From positions 1-64,000 of the forward strand of contig CAZYUJ010000004.1 of the NCBI GenBank assembly GCA_964650705.1: DNA of 64,000 nt, written 5' to 3'. Source of the stretch: Faeciplasma sp964650705. Its GTDB lineage: Bacteria; Bacillota; Clostridia; Oscillospirales; Ruminococcaceae. Position numbers and translations under genes: made by a program. Positions 50,759 through 59,562 of this stretch are shown here, one piece after another; position 1 is the stretch's first letter, and every line of letters begins with the position of its first letter. The notes under the pieces were generated by a model. The model ran no database searches. It was given only the letters and a program-made list of their open reading frames with translations, and was not told the DNA's origin.

Positions 50759-51868
50759 ATGCCCTCGGGAATCTATATCCACATCCCTTTTTGCCGCAAA
50801 AAATGCCCATATTGCGACTTCTACTCTGTCGTCAGCGACAGCGACACCATCCACAAATATGTCCTTTCGCTCATTCGTAATATATCAAGCTTCGAATCCG
50901 ATAACGCAATTGTTGACACCGTATATTTCGGCGGAGGGACACCTTCGCTTGTCGAACCTTCGGATATTTCGCTCATCCTTGATGCCGTGAAAAGATCATT
51001 CTTGCTGTCAGAGGATCCTGAGATCACTCTCGAAGCCAACCCCTGCACTGTCGACCTTGACCGCCTTTCGGCATATAGAAAAGCAGGCATAAACCGCATC
51101 TCCTTCGGCGTTCAGTCCGCAAACGACAACGAGCTCTCATCTTTGGGAAGACTTCACGATTTTTCTTTGGCTGAGCAAGCTGTTCTTAGTGCTCAAACAG
51201 CAGGTTTTTCGAATATCTCCTGTGACCTCATGATCGGCACCCCGAATCAAACTCTTGAATCTCTGAAAGCGTCGATCCGCCGCCTTGCTTCCTTGCAAAT
51301 TCAGCACATCTCGGCATATATGCTCAAAATAGAGGAGGGGACAGCCTTCGACTGTGACTCGGTCCGCCGATCTGTTGCCGACGATGATACCGTTTCCGAT
51401 ATGTATCTGTCAATGTGCCGCGAGCTTGAATCATTGGGCTATAAGCAATATGAGATATCGAATTTCTCACTTTCAGGATATGAAAGCCGCCACAACTTGA
51501 AATATTGGCATTTGGATGATTACATCGGCTTCGGCACTGCCGCCCATTCTTTGTGGCAGGGAAAGCGTTTCTATGTCCCGTCGGATCTGAAAAAATACTT
51601 ATCTGAGGATATCCAACCCATTGTCATTGAGGATGATTCGCCCGATCCTCTTGAGGAATATATCATGCTCTCGCTGCGGCTTGCTGAGGGCCTAAGCCTT
51701 TCAAAAGTTGATGAGCTAGGAGGTAACAGCCAAGCTGTTGTCAAAACCGCTGAGCAATTTGTCAGCTCAGGACTTGCACGGCTGTCTAACGGACGTCTTT
51801 TCTTCACACCGAAAGGTTTTTTGGTGTCCAACGAGATGATTTTGAAGATCATCATGTCACAAGGTTAG
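50759..51868 (+). CDS. hemW: HemW-like radical SAM protein
   Basis: A 369-residue protein with the radical-SAM cluster motif CRKKCPYC at residues 12-19 within IYIHIPFC, then YFGGGTPSL, RISFGVQSAN and YEISNFSLSGYESRHNLKYW. The last is characteristic of HemW (formerly annotated as oxygen-independent coproporphyrinogen III oxidase). HemW is a haem chaperone. GAAGGTG precedes the ATG, and it diverges from the cysteine desulfurase gene. Confidence 0.92.
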   Translation: MPSGIYIHIPFCRKKCPYCDFYSVVSDSDTIHKYVLSLIRNISSFESDNAIVDTVYFGGGTPSLVEPSDISLILDAVKRSFLLSEDPEITLEANPCTVDLDRLSAYRKAGINRISFGVQSANDNELSSLGRLHDFSLAEQAVLSAQTAGFSNISCDLMIGTPNQTLESLKASIRRLASLQIQHISAYMLKIEEGTAFDCDSVRRSVADDDTVSDMYLSMCRELESLGYKQYEISNFSLSGYESRHNLKYWHLDDYIGFGTAAHSLWQGKRFYVPSDLKKYLSEDIQPIVIEDDSPDPLEEYIMLSLRLAEGLSLSKVDELGGNSQAVVKTAEQFVSSGLARLSNGRLFFTPKGFLVSNEMILKIIMSQG

Positions 51869-52008
51869 CTAAAATATCTAAATTTTAATCGTAAATTTGG
51901 CTGTTTCGACTTAGAAAAAAACAGCAGATTCTATTGTTATTTTTTGCTTTTCGTGATAAAATAAATCTGTATAGTAACAAACGCGTGCAATTTCCCGGAG
52001 GTATTCCA

Positions 52009-53019
52009 ATGAAAAGAATTCTAATCATCCTTCTGGCGCTGACAATGTGCGCCGCTTTCTTCACAGCTTGTAACGATGAAGATAAGGTGTCACAGGAAAT
52101 ATATGTGCCTATCAGAACGGGCAACTCCATAAACTATGATACGACGAGGGCATACCGAGGATCTATCACAGAGCAAGTAAAGCTCGATGCTGAGATCACC
52201 TATCCCTATACAACAGATCTTGCATTTACCCTCGTGGGCGGTAAGATCGTTCAGCTTAACATCCGCCAGGATATGAAGGTAAAGGAAGGCGATATCCTTT
52301 GTGTGCTGAGCGATGAAGCTCTCGAAGAAGAGATCGTGATCCAAAAGCTGAAGCTTGATTCCGCTAAGAACACATATGAAGTTTTGATCAGTAAGGGTGC
52401 AAGCCAAGAAGAGATCGACTTCGCAAAGATCGACTATGATATCGAACAGGTCGAGTACGATAACCTCATCGAGCAGCGTGATTTCTTGGTCTTAAGAGCT
52501 CCGTTTGACGGAACTATAACATCTGTGGGGAATGTCTGGGTCGGCGGAACCGTCTCCAAAAATCAACGTATCTGCACAATTTCGGACAGCTCCCGTGCAG
52601 CTTTAACTGCCATTGATACTTACGGCTCGCTCAGCGACGTAGAGTTTGGCACAAAGGTCGAAATTAAACAGGGCGAGCTTATCGAAACCACCGGCAGAGT
52701 CGTTGACTTTATCGAGACCGAAACTCGCAGAAACTGGTTCGAAGACGGCACTACCATTGTAAACTCCTATGTTATTCAGTGTGATGACGAAGTTGAGTTC
52801 TATGATATGGGCGGCATCCAGGTCACGTTTACAACTCTGCGCCGTGACGATGCCATAATCGTCCCCACTAACGCAGTTTTTGAGACTGATGACGGCTATT
52901 ATGTAAACGTCCTCATCAACGGAGTAAAGGTTCAATATACCGTAACTGTCGGCGTCGTATCCGGCGACAGAACCGAGATCTTAACCGGTCTTGAAGGCGG
53001 CGAGACCATCATCCTATAA
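52009..53019 (+). CDS. HlyD-type membrane-fusion / efflux adaptor lipoprotein
   Basis: A 336-residue lipoprotein with lipobox FTAC (Cys 21); the start follows CGGAGG. GKIVQLNIRQDMKVKEGDIL and the later FDGTITSVGNVWVGGTVS form the split biotinyl-lipoyl-like domain, separated by a short coiled coil. C-terminal strands (VPTNAVFETDDGYYVNVLI) fit periplasmic-adaptor proteins of MacA/YknX type. In Gram-positives these work with an ABC permease and ATPase, but neither gene is adjacent. It is a single gene ending in a terminator. Confidence 0.83.
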   Translation: MKRILIILLALTMCAAFFTACNDEDKVSQEIYVPIRTGNSINYDTTRAYRGSITEQVKLDAEITYPYTTDLAFTLVGGKIVQLNIRQDMKVKEGDILCVLSDEALEEEIVIQKLKLDSAKNTYEVLISKGASQEEIDFAKIDYDIEQVEYDNLIEQRDFLVLRAPFDGTITSVGNVWVGGTVSKNQRICTISDSSRAALTAIDTYGSLSDVEFGTKVEIKQGELIETTGRVVDFIETETRRNWFEDGTTIVNSYVIQCDDEVEFYDMGGIQVTFTTLRRDDAIIVPTNAVFETDDGYYVNVLINGVKVQYTVTVGVVSGDRTEILTGLEGGETIIL

Positions 53020-53029
53020 AAACTAAGAT

Positions 53030-53059
53030 ACCGCATCTCATTTCGGGATGCGGTTTTTA
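53030..53059 (+). terminator. terminator of the adaptor gene
   Basis: ACCGCATC (53030-53037) pairs with GATGCGGT (53047-53054), followed by TTTT. Confidence 0.85.
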
Positions 53060-53070
53060 TACACAAAAAC

Positions 53071-53105
53071 AAATGCTTGCAGGATATATCCTACAAGCAT
53101 TTTTT
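53071..53105. terminator. bidirectional terminator
   Basis: AAATGCTTG and AGGATA pair with TATCCT and CAAGCATTT, with a single mismatch, followed by T residues. It serves the minus-strand membrane-protein gene and backs up the terminator at 53030. Confidence 0.88.
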
Positions 53106-53106
53106 G

Positions 53107-53931
53107 CTACGCAATATTCAAGAATCTGAGATAGTTTTTCTCTGTCGGGATGTTTATCGTCGATGTCTTCCATTCGGCATTCTCGCCGAATCTATATCTG
53201 ATTCGGTTATTTGAGACCCACTCGATGTCAGGAGTTACGCCTCGTGTTGCATATTTTGCAATTCGGGAGCTATACCCAACCTCAACAAGTGTGAAGAATC
53301 GGTATTCAACGTCCATGTCATTCGGCTCGACAACGATGATGACTTTTCCTCTCTCATTGTCTTGAACGTCCAAAATGTAATATCTGTATTTTCCGTCAGG
53401 CGATATGCTGTTTGCATTCAATTGTGCGATCTTCTCCATATCATAATTCTCGGTGATCGTCGTGTCGGTAACGGTCGCATCAAGCTTTGTCTCAATGGCA
53501 GATCCGCCGAACAGCGTGCTGATAAGCATAAATCCGATCAGTCCGACGAAATACATCAAAATATATATCGTTCCCATAACGACCTTTGTTGTCGCGCTCG
53601 ACTGACAAGCGAAGAACATAACGATTCCCACGATAAGGGGAGGGAGATACATCAGGAAATTATCCTGATTGAACACCACCAACATGAATACAGGTGTCAG
53701 CAAAGCCATCGACATTATTCTTGTCAAAAGCTGTTTTCGTGTCAATATCATCAAAACCATGAATATCACACTCGCAACGCTGTATACAACAAGGAATGTT
53801 TTCTCGTTCTCAAATGTTATCTCATACAAAAACGACCATATCGCAAACGTCAATATGAGGATGAGATATAAAAGGTTAAATACCGAAATGCAAAAGTTCA
53901 ATAACTTGTTTGAAAGAAAGCCCTTATTCAA
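53107..53931 (-). CDS. hypothetical membrane protein
   Basis: A 274-residue protein with four hydrophobic segments in the first 155 residues (about 12-36, 45-62, 70-85 and 88-145) and a C-terminal extracytoplasmic domain of about 115 residues with DGKYRYYILDVQDNERG and NNRIRYRFGENAEWKTS, beta-rich. No family was recognised. The TTG start follows AAAGGAG at 9 bases. It converges on the adaptor gene. Confidence 0.68.
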   Translation of the reverse strand: MNKGFLSNKLLNFCISVFNLLYLILILTFAIWSFLYEITFENEKTFLVVYSVASVIFMVLMILTRKQLLTRIMSMALLTPVFMLVVFNQDNFLMYLPPLIVGIVMFFACQSSATTKVVMGTIYILMYFVGLIGFMLISTLFGGSAIETKLDATVTDTTITENYDMEKIAQLNANSISPDGKYRYYILDVQDNERGKVIIVVEPNDMDVEYRFFTLVEVGYSSRIAKYATRGVTPDIEWVSNNRIRYRFGENAEWKTSTINIPTEKNYLRFLNIA

Positions 53932-54011
53932 TAGCTCACACTCCTTTCAAATTCGATTATATTAGGTATTCGTGTGAAAATCAATGCTTTTTAAAAACTG
54001 TAACCCAATTG

Positions 54012-55814
54012 TTACGAATCAAGCTTCAAAACGCTCATGAATGCTTCCTGAGGCACTTCCACAGTACCAAGCTGTCTCATGCGCTTTTTGCCCTCCTTCT
54101 GTTTTTCCAAAAGCTTTTTCTTTCTTGTGATGTCACCGCCGTAGCACTTCGCCAAGACGTCTTTTCTATATGCCTTAACGGTCTCTCTTGCGATGATCTT
54201 TCCGCCGATAGCTGCCTGAATGGGGACTTCAAACATCTGTCTGGGAATGTTCTCCTTGAGCTTTTCACACAAGCGTCTGCCTCTGTTGTATGCCCTGTCA
54301 GCATGAACGATAAACGAAAGTGCGTCAACGATCTCGCCGTTCAGCAAAAGATCAAGCTTGACAAGCTTTGAGGGCGCATATCCGAGCATCTCATAGTCAT
54401 AAGAAGCATATCCCCTCGTTCTTGATTTCAAAGTATCGAAGAAATCATAGATAACTTCGTTCAAGGGCAGCTCATAGTGAATATCAACTCTCGTGTCGTC
54501 GATATATTTCATATCCTTAAAGGTGCCGCGTCTTTCTTGACAAAGCTCCATAATGTTTCCGACAAAGTCATTAGGAGCATATATGTGAGCATTTATAACA
54601 GGCTCTTCTGCCGATGCGATCAGCGAAGGATCGGGATAGTTCGTCGGGTTGTCGATATAAACGGTCTCACCGCTCATCATCTTGACCTTATATATAACCG
54701 AAGGAGCAGTAGTGATGAGATCAAGATTATATTCACGTTCCAATCGCTCCTGAATTATTTCCATGTGCAAAAGTCCCAAGAATCCGCATCTGAAGCCAAA
54801 TCCGAGCGCTACCGATGTTTCGGGCTCAAATGTAAGCGATGCGTCATTAAGCTGAAGCTTCTCAAGAGCATCTCTTAGATCGCCGTATTTCGCACCGTCA
54901 GCAGGATATATACCCGAGAACACCATCGACTGAACGTTTCGGTATCCGGGCAGGGGAGCGTCACAAGGATCATCCGCATTAGTAACGGTATCACCAACCT
55001 TTGTGTCGGTGATGTTTTTGATGGATGCCGTAATGTATCCAACGTCACCGGCTTTCAAGACACCTGTGGGGATAAGCTCTGTCGCACCCATGCATCCGAC
55101 CTCAACAGTCTGGAACTGTGCATCTGTTGCGAAGAACTTGATAGTGTCGCCGACCTTAAGCGTACCTTCCTTAACTCTGACGTATATGATTACGCCCTTA
55201 TAAGGATCGTAATAGCTGTCAAAGATCAACGCTTTCAACGGCTTGTCAGAGTCTCCCTTTGGGGCAGGAATATCGGTGATAACACGCTCCAAAACCTCTT
55301 TGATGTTTGTTCCCATCTTCGCGGAAATTCTCGGAGCATCCTCTGCGGGCAGACCGATGATATTCTCGATCTCAGCGATAGCTCCCTCGGGATTAGCGCT
55401 GGGAAGGTCGATCTTGTTGATAACAGGCAATACCTCAAGGTCGTGCTCGATCGCAAGATAAGTATTGGCCAATGTTTGAGCTTCAATACCCTGTGAAGCA
55501 TCAACGATCAAAATTGCACCTTCACAAGCCGCAAGGGATCGTGATACCTCATAGTTGAAGTCAACGTGACCGGGTGTGTCGATAAGGTTGAATTCATAAT
55601 CCTCACCGTTGTCAGAGTGATACTTCATTCTTACAGCTCTTGCCTTGATGGTGATTCCGCGCTCACGCTCAATGTCCATATTGTCCAAAAGCTGTTCCGA
55701 CATATCGCGCTTTGCAACAGTCTCGGTAAGCTCTAAAATTCTGTCTGCCAAAGTCGACTTTCCGTGGTCTATATGAGCAATAATGCAAAAGTTTCTAATG
55801 TGATCCTGATTCAT
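54012..55814 (-). CDS. lepA: elongation factor 4 (LepA)
   Basis: A 600-residue translational GTPase. AHIDHGKST is G1, the G2 region contains RGITIKA, DTPGH is G3 and NKID is G4. Domains II-V follow, and the C-terminal LepA-specific domain contains AIGGKIIARETVKAYRKDV and KKLLEKQKEGKKRMR. The factor back-translocates or remodels stalled ribosomes. AAAGGCGG precedes the ATG; it is a single gene. Confidence 0.97.
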   Translation of the reverse strand: MNQDHIRNFCIIAHIDHGKSTLADRILELTETVAKRDMSEQLLDNMDIERERGITIKARAVRMKYHSDNGEDYEFNLIDTPGHVDFNYEVSRSLAACEGAILIVDASQGIEAQTLANTYLAIEHDLEVLPVINKIDLPSANPEGAIAEIENIIGLPAEDAPRISAKMGTNIKEVLERVITDIPAPKGDSDKPLKALIFDSYYDPYKGVIIYVRVKEGTLKVGDTIKFFATDAQFQTVEVGCMGATELIPTGVLKAGDVGYITASIKNITDTKVGDTVTNADDPCDAPLPGYRNVQSMVFSGIYPADGAKYGDLRDALEKLQLNDASLTFEPETSVALGFGFRCGFLGLLHMEIIQERLEREYNLDLITTAPSVIYKVKMMSGETVYIDNPTNYPDPSLIASAEEPVINAHIYAPNDFVGNIMELCQERRGTFKDMKYIDDTRVDIHYELPLNEVIYDFFDTLKSRTRGYASYDYEMLGYAPSKLVKLDLLLNGEIVDALSFIVHADRAYNRGRRLCEKLKENIPRQMFEVPIQAAIGGKIIARETVKAYRKDVLAKCYGGDITRKKKLLEKQKEGKKRMRQLGTVEVPQEAFMSVLKLDS

Positions 55815-55891
55815 TCTAAACCGCCTTTACATCTGTAAATATACATATTTACTATACCACAATCCTCAAAAAAAGTAAAGTATATTTGCTG

Positions 55892-55964
55892 ACACCGCGG
55901 CTCCGCCGCCGCACACTCGCGCTCCTTCGTCGCGCGGCGTGCGCCGAAATCGCCGCTTGACCGT
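55892..55964. repeat. GC-rich palindromic element E13
   Basis: Lies between the divergent lepA and RING-protein genes, upstream of both. It contains CCGCGGCTCCGCCGCC and GCGCTCCTTCGTCGCGCGG, the latter close to the E11 core. Confidence 0.72.
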
Positions 55965-56013
55965 CGGTTTCTAAAGATTTAGTGAAAAAAAGATGAAATT
56001 ATTGTATTTCGGT

Positions 56014-56041
56014 TTGCATTTTTCAAAAATGGTGATATACT
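56014..56041 (+). promoter_or_regulatory. promoter of the RING/zinc-ribbon gene
   Basis: TTGCAT (56014-56019) and TATACT (56036-56041) with a 16-bp spacer, 41 bp before the start codon. Confidence 0.6.
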
Positions 56042-56082
56042 ACTTATTGTATTGTTGATTATTTTACGAAAGGAAATGCATC

Positions 56083-57162
56083 ATGCCAAAATATATCGGT
56101 CAATCTTGCACATCTTGCCAAGAAAAATTCACCGAAAAAGACGATATAGTTGTTTGCCCTGATTGCGGCTCACCCTATCACCGTGAGTGCTATGAAAAAG
56201 AGGGTAAGTGTATAAGCGCCGACCTTCACAGCTCCGGTGAAGACTGGAAGCCTGAAGTCATCATCCCCGAGAGACCAAAAACCGATGATCCACACGAACA
56301 TATCCGTGAGGATAACATGTCTGGCTCCCATGATGAAGCCTTCGGCTCTTATCAAGAGGAATACCGGAAGAATCTTTGCCCGCTGTGCGGTCAAGAAAAC
56401 CGTCACGGTGATTCCTTCTGCTCAAGGTGCGGCAGCCGCCTTAATTTGAATTCCGCCAACACGGATTCCCATTCAAAGAATATCTGCCCCGTCTGCAAGC
56501 TCGAAAACCGCCCGAATGATGTTTTCTGTGTTCGTTGCGGAGCACCTCTTGATAAAGAGAAAGCAACCTCAAGGCCCGGCTTCGGCAGCTTCACATACGG
56601 ACAGCCCATCCGCCCCGACTCCAATATTGACGGCAACACTGTTGATGAATACACCCGCTACGTCGGCTCGAGATTCTTCTATTTCGTCCCGAGATTCCTC
56701 AATTTCTCCAAATACGGAACAAAGATGTCCTTTAATTTCTCGGCATTTATGTTCCCTCATGTCTATTTCCTGTACAGAAAAATGTATCCTTTGGGAATAT
56801 TCACACTTGTTTTGACGATCTTGCTGAATGTCCCGACGCTCATCAGTGAGTTTGCTGTTTCGGGATTTTTGCCGATGTCGTTGATCGAAAGCAACGGCTT
56901 TTTGACTATCTATTATCTTTGCAGCTTCCTTTCGACAGTGCTTTCCGTTGTTTGCGGTATGTTTGCGAATTGGCTCTATTACAAAAAGGCAAAGTCCGAT
57001 ATCGACAAGATCAAGGGCAACGTTTTGGAGGTAGGACAGCAAAAGCTTGAGATCGCCGGTAAAGGCGGAACTTCTATGGTCGCTGTTCTTGCTGCATTCA
57101 CCGTCTCTTTGGTGGTTTATTTCGCTGCTATTTGGCTTATCGCCACAACTATGGCAATATAA
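56083..57162 (+). CDS. RING-finger-like multi-zinc-ribbon membrane protein
   Basis: A 359-residue protein. Residues 8-45 (CTSC, CPDCG, YHRECYEKEGKC) match the prokaryotic RING-finger family 1 cross-brace. Two further zinc ribbons follow (CPLCGQENRHGDSFCSRCG near 99-117 and CPVCKLENRPNDVFCVRCG near 135-153). From about residue 215 a DUF2628-like region and three to four transmembrane segments follow (FNFSAFMFPHVYFLYRKMY). The cytoplasmic zinc modules probably bind protein or nucleic acid next to the membrane. An actual ubiquitin-ligase function is not implied. GAAAGGAAATGC precedes the ATG, and it is a single gene. Confidence 0.75.
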   Translation: MPKYIGQSCTSCQEKFTEKDDIVVCPDCGSPYHRECYEKEGKCISADLHSSGEDWKPEVIIPERPKTDDPHEHIREDNMSGSHDEAFGSYQEEYRKNLCPLCGQENRHGDSFCSRCGSRLNLNSANTDSHSKNICPVCKLENRPNDVFCVRCGAPLDKEKATSRPGFGSFTYGQPIRPDSNIDGNTVDEYTRYVGSRFFYFVPRFLNFSKYGTKMSFNFSAFMFPHVYFLYRKMYPLGIFTLVLTILLNVPTLISEFAVSGFLPMSLIESNGFLTIYYLCSFLSTVLSVVCGMFANWLYYKKAKSDIDKIKGNVLEVGQQKLEIAGKGGTSMVAVLAAFTVSLVVYFAAIWLIATTMAI

Positions 57163-57175
57163 GTTTATAAATTTT

Positions 57176-57216
57176 CCGATTTGTCAAACAAAACGCTTGA
57201 CAAATCGGATTTGTTT
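57176..57216 (+). terminator. terminator overlapping the rpsF promoter
   Basis: CCGATTTGTCAA (57176-57187) pairs perfectly with TTGACAAATCGG (57197-57208), followed by a T-rich tail. The right arm contains the -35 box of the next promoter. Confidence 0.75.
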
Positions 57217-57225
57217 TGTTATACT
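57197..57225 (+). promoter_or_regulatory. promoter of rpsF-ssb-rpsR
   Basis: TTGACA (57197-57202) and TATACT (57220-57225) with a 17-bp spacer, 62 bp before rpsF. The -35 box lies within the preceding terminator stem. Confidence 0.82.
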
Positions 57226-57286
57226 ATCTAAGTTATCCTTGTCCATCGTATGAGAGGTGGGCGAAATCCAAAAGGAGGTGCAACAA

Positions 57287-57577
57287 ATGGCAAAGATTAC
57301 CGGAATCTACGAGTCAATGGTAGTATTCTCGACCAAGGCAGGCGAAGAAGCAGTTAACGCTCTCGTTGCTAAGTTCAAGGACATGATCGAAGCTAATGCA
57401 ACATTAACAGGTATGGATGAATGGGGCAAGAGAAAGCTTGCTTACGACATCAACTACGAGTCCGAAGGTTATTATGTTCTTTATAACTTCGAGGCTAAGC
57501 CTGATTTTCCCGCAGAATTCGAACGTGTACTCAACATCACTGACGGCGTTCTTCGTTCCATCGTTATCACTAAGTAA
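57287..57577 (+). CDS. rpsF: 30S ribosomal protein S6
   Basis: A 96-residue S6. The start at 57287 follows AAAAGGAGGTG; an in-frame start 30 bases upstream is rejected. YESMVVFSTKAGEEAVNALV and WGKRKLAYDINYESEGYYVL are the family strands. It binds S18 on the 30S platform. It is the first gene of rpsF-ssb-rpsR, the usual Firmicute order. Confidence 0.97.
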   Translation: MAKITGIYESMVVFSTKAGEEAVNALVAKFKDMIEANATLTGMDEWGKRKLAYDINYESEGYYVLYNFEAKPDFPAEFERVLNITDGVLRSIVITK

Positions 57578-57611
57578 TTAGTTTAACGAAGAAGACAAAA
57601 GGAGGTTTCTT

Positions 57612-58082
57612 ATGCTTAACAGAGTTATTTTGATGGGTAGGATCACCCAGGATCTCGAGCTTCGCACAACATCCGGCGGCACAAGCGTGCTCACTTTCAA
57701 CATCGCTGTTGACAGAGGATATGTTAAACAGGGCGAAGAGAGACAGGCAGATTTCATTACCTGTGTCGCTTGGCGTCAACAGGCTGATTTCATCAACAGA
57801 TACTTCTCTAAGGGAAGAATGATCGCTATCGAGGGCAACCTCAGAACCCGTACTTACGACGATAAGAACGGCACAAAGCACTATGTCACCGAAGTTTATG
57901 TTGACAGCGTATCCTTCACCGGTGAAAGAGCTGATGGCGGTAACTCAAGCTATGCTTCAAATTCTCCCTATAAAGCAAGAACTCCCGAGGCAGGATATAA
58001 AGAGCCTGCTAATCAGTCAATTTCCATTGGCGGACTTGACGATTTTGAAGAAATATTAAGTGATGACGGCGTTCCGTTCTAA
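57612..58082 (+). CDS. ssb: single-stranded DNA-binding protein
   Basis: A 156-residue SSB. The N-terminal OB fold (NRVILMGRITQDLELR, FNIAVDRGY, FITCVAWRQQADFINRYF, KGRMIAIEGNL) is followed by a short disordered linker and the acidic tip DDGVPF that recruits repair proteins. AAAGGAGG precedes the ATG. It lies between the two ribosomal genes. Confidence 0.97.
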   Translation: MLNRVILMGRITQDLELRTTSGGTSVLTFNIAVDRGYVKQGEERQADFITCVAWRQQADFINRYFSKGRMIAIEGNLRTRTYDDKNGTKHYVTEVYVDSVSFTGERADGGNSSYASNSPYKARTPEAGYKEPANQSISIGGLDDFEEILSDDGVPF

Positions 58083-58118
58083 GTTACGGAACAATTACCT
58101 TGAAAGGAGAATACCATA

Positions 58119-58358
58119 ATGGAGAGAAATTCCGCAAGACCCGGAAAAAGACCTCATAAGAAGGTTTGCATGTTCTGTGTTGACAGAGCAGCTACCATTG
58201 ATTATAAGGACACCGCAAAGCTCAAGAAGTGCATGACTGAAAGATCCAAGATCCTTCCCCGCCGTGTAACCGGCACATGTGCTTACCACCAGAGAGAGCT
58301 CACCAAGGCTATCAAGAGAGCAAGATTCATGGCTTTGCTTCCTTACTCTGCTGACTAA
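58119..58358 (+). CDS. rpsR: 30S ribosomal protein S18
   Basis: A 79-residue S18. VCMFCVDRAATIDYKDT, with a CxxC-like zinc pair (plus the later C), and RVTGTCAYHQRELTKAIKRAR are characteristic. AAAGGAG precedes the ATG. It is the last gene of the operon, followed by a strong terminator. Confidence 0.97.
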   Translation: MERNSARPGKRPHKKVCMFCVDRAATIDYKDTAKLKKCMTERSKILPRRVTGTCAYHQRELTKAIKRARFMALLPYSAD

Positions 58359-58388
58359 TTCAGTAAGATTAAGCTAATTGCAAAAAAC

Positions 58389-58425
58389 AACAGGTATTCG
58401 CTGATCGCGAGTACCTGTTTTTTTA
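58389..58425 (+). terminator. terminator of rpsF-ssb-rpsR
   Basis: AACAGGTA...CGC pairs with GCG...TACCTGTT (58412-58419), followed by seven T. Confidence 0.9.
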
Positions 58426-58460
58426 TATTATTCGTTTCCGGGAACATTGGGAGCTATCGG

Positions 58461-58613
58461 CTACTTCCTTTTCTTTTTAATTATTAAGACTATCGCAACG
58501 ACAGCCGCTACAACCGCAACAGCCAAAACGATCGCGGCAACGGGGGAGCCTGTCACGAAAATTGCGGTAGGCCCGTCAGAGCCGCCGATAATTCCGATAG
58601 ATGAATCACTCAT
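58461..58613 (-). CDS. 50-residue membrane microprotein with GIIGGSDGPTAI motif
   Basis: A 50-codon gene read from ATG at 58613 to TAG at 58461. MSDSSIGIIGGSDGPTAIFV is followed by one transmembrane helix rich in A and V and a basic tail (KKKRK). The GII-GGxDGPTAI motif is that of the sodium-translocating decarboxylase beta subunit (OadB/GcdB) family; such short orphan proteins occur widely in Clostridia under that name. It cannot be a full pump subunit. AAGGAGG lies before the start, and it follows the HAD gene by 14 bp on the same strand. Its function is unknown. Confidence 0.8.
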   Translation of the reverse strand: MSDSSIGIIGGSDGPTAIFVTGSPVAAIVLAVAVVAAVVAIVLIIKKKRK

Positions 58614-58627
58614 GGTGTCGATCCTCC

Positions 58628-59338
58628 TTAATCCAAAGTATCAATAAATGCATCCAACTCATCAAATCCGCCTTGAGGGATGTCGGAAATGTCTTCATTC
58701 TTCTTGTTTATGAGGTTATCCGTTAAAAGGAATACCCTCATTCCAAGTTCGCGCACGACCATGTCATCCCCAACGTCATTTCCGACCATAACGCATTCGC
58801 TCGGCTTAACACCAAGCTCATTCAAAATATCTCGATAATAGTCAAGATTCGGCTTGCTGTGGCGGGAATTTTCATAGGTCGTGTAAAGCTCGAAATCGTT
58901 TTCGTCAAGTCCTGCCCATTTCATCCTCTTGCGTGTCGCGATCTGTGGGAAAATCGGGTTTGTCGCAAGAGCCGCTTTCATGCCCTTTGACTTAATTTTT
59001 TTTATGATCTTGTCGGCACGCTCGTCGTATCCGCAAACTGCACTCACTTCGTCAAAGTTTTCTTTATAAAACGCTTCGAACTTTGACTCGTCTTCTCTCG
59101 CTCTGTCACCGAATACAGTCGCAAAGAAGTCCCAAAAAACAGCTTCATTTGTCTTCTCTCCGTTATTTGCGATCATCGCATCGGTACCGCCCCAGATGCC
59201 TTTAATAAGCTGTTGAGGGTCATATCCATAAGGCGCAAGCTTTGTCGCAATTCCTTTGAAATATGCTTTAACGAATATATCCTGGTCCATCGGCAAAAGT
59301 GTGCCGTCTAAGTCAAAAAGTACAACCTTTGTTTTCAT
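58628..59338 (-). CDS. HAD-superfamily hydrolase
   Basis: A 236-residue hydrolase. Motif I is VVLFDLDGTLLP, motif II is in ALATNP, and motifs III/IV lie in HSKPNLDYYRDIL and MVGNDVGDDMV. A helical cap sits between motifs I and II. It acts as a phosphatase or beta-phosphoglucomutase-like enzyme; the substrate is unknown. AAGGAGATCAT precedes the ATG. It is probably co-transcribed with the microprotein. Confidence 0.85.
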   Translation of the reverse strand: MKTKVVLFDLDGTLLPMDQDIFVKAYFKGIATKLAPYGYDPQQLIKGIWGGTDAMIANNGEKTNEAVFWDFFATVFGDRAREDESKFEAFYKENFDEVSAVCGYDERADKIIKKIKSKGMKAALATNPIFPQIATRKRMKWAGLDENDFELYTTYENSRHSKPNLDYYRDILNELGVKPSECVMVGNDVGDDMVVRELGMRVFLLTDNLINKKNEDISDIPQGGFDELDAFIDTLD

Positions 59339-59440
59339 ATGATCTCCTTATTGTAACAAATTCTTTATTTGTTGATTATACAACAAATTTTGAGATCAAT
59401 CAATAGTTACGTGTGATTTCTCATCAAATCTTCACATTTG

Positions 59441-59508
59441 CGCCCTCGGACCGCCTCCACCGCCTCGTCCTGCTGCCTGCGGCAGCGCAACTCGCCGACG
59501 TCGGCTTG
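59441..59508. repeat. GC-rich palindromic element E14
   Basis: Between the divergent HAD and GNAT genes. It has CTGCTGCCTGCGGCAGCG and GACCGCCTCCACCGCCTCG, the latter close to the start of E15 (CCGACCGCCTCCACGACCTCG). Confidence 0.72.
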
Positions 59509-59562
59509 CAATATAAATCTAATGTGCTATAATATCTTTATTAAACTTATGGGGAGCACACT

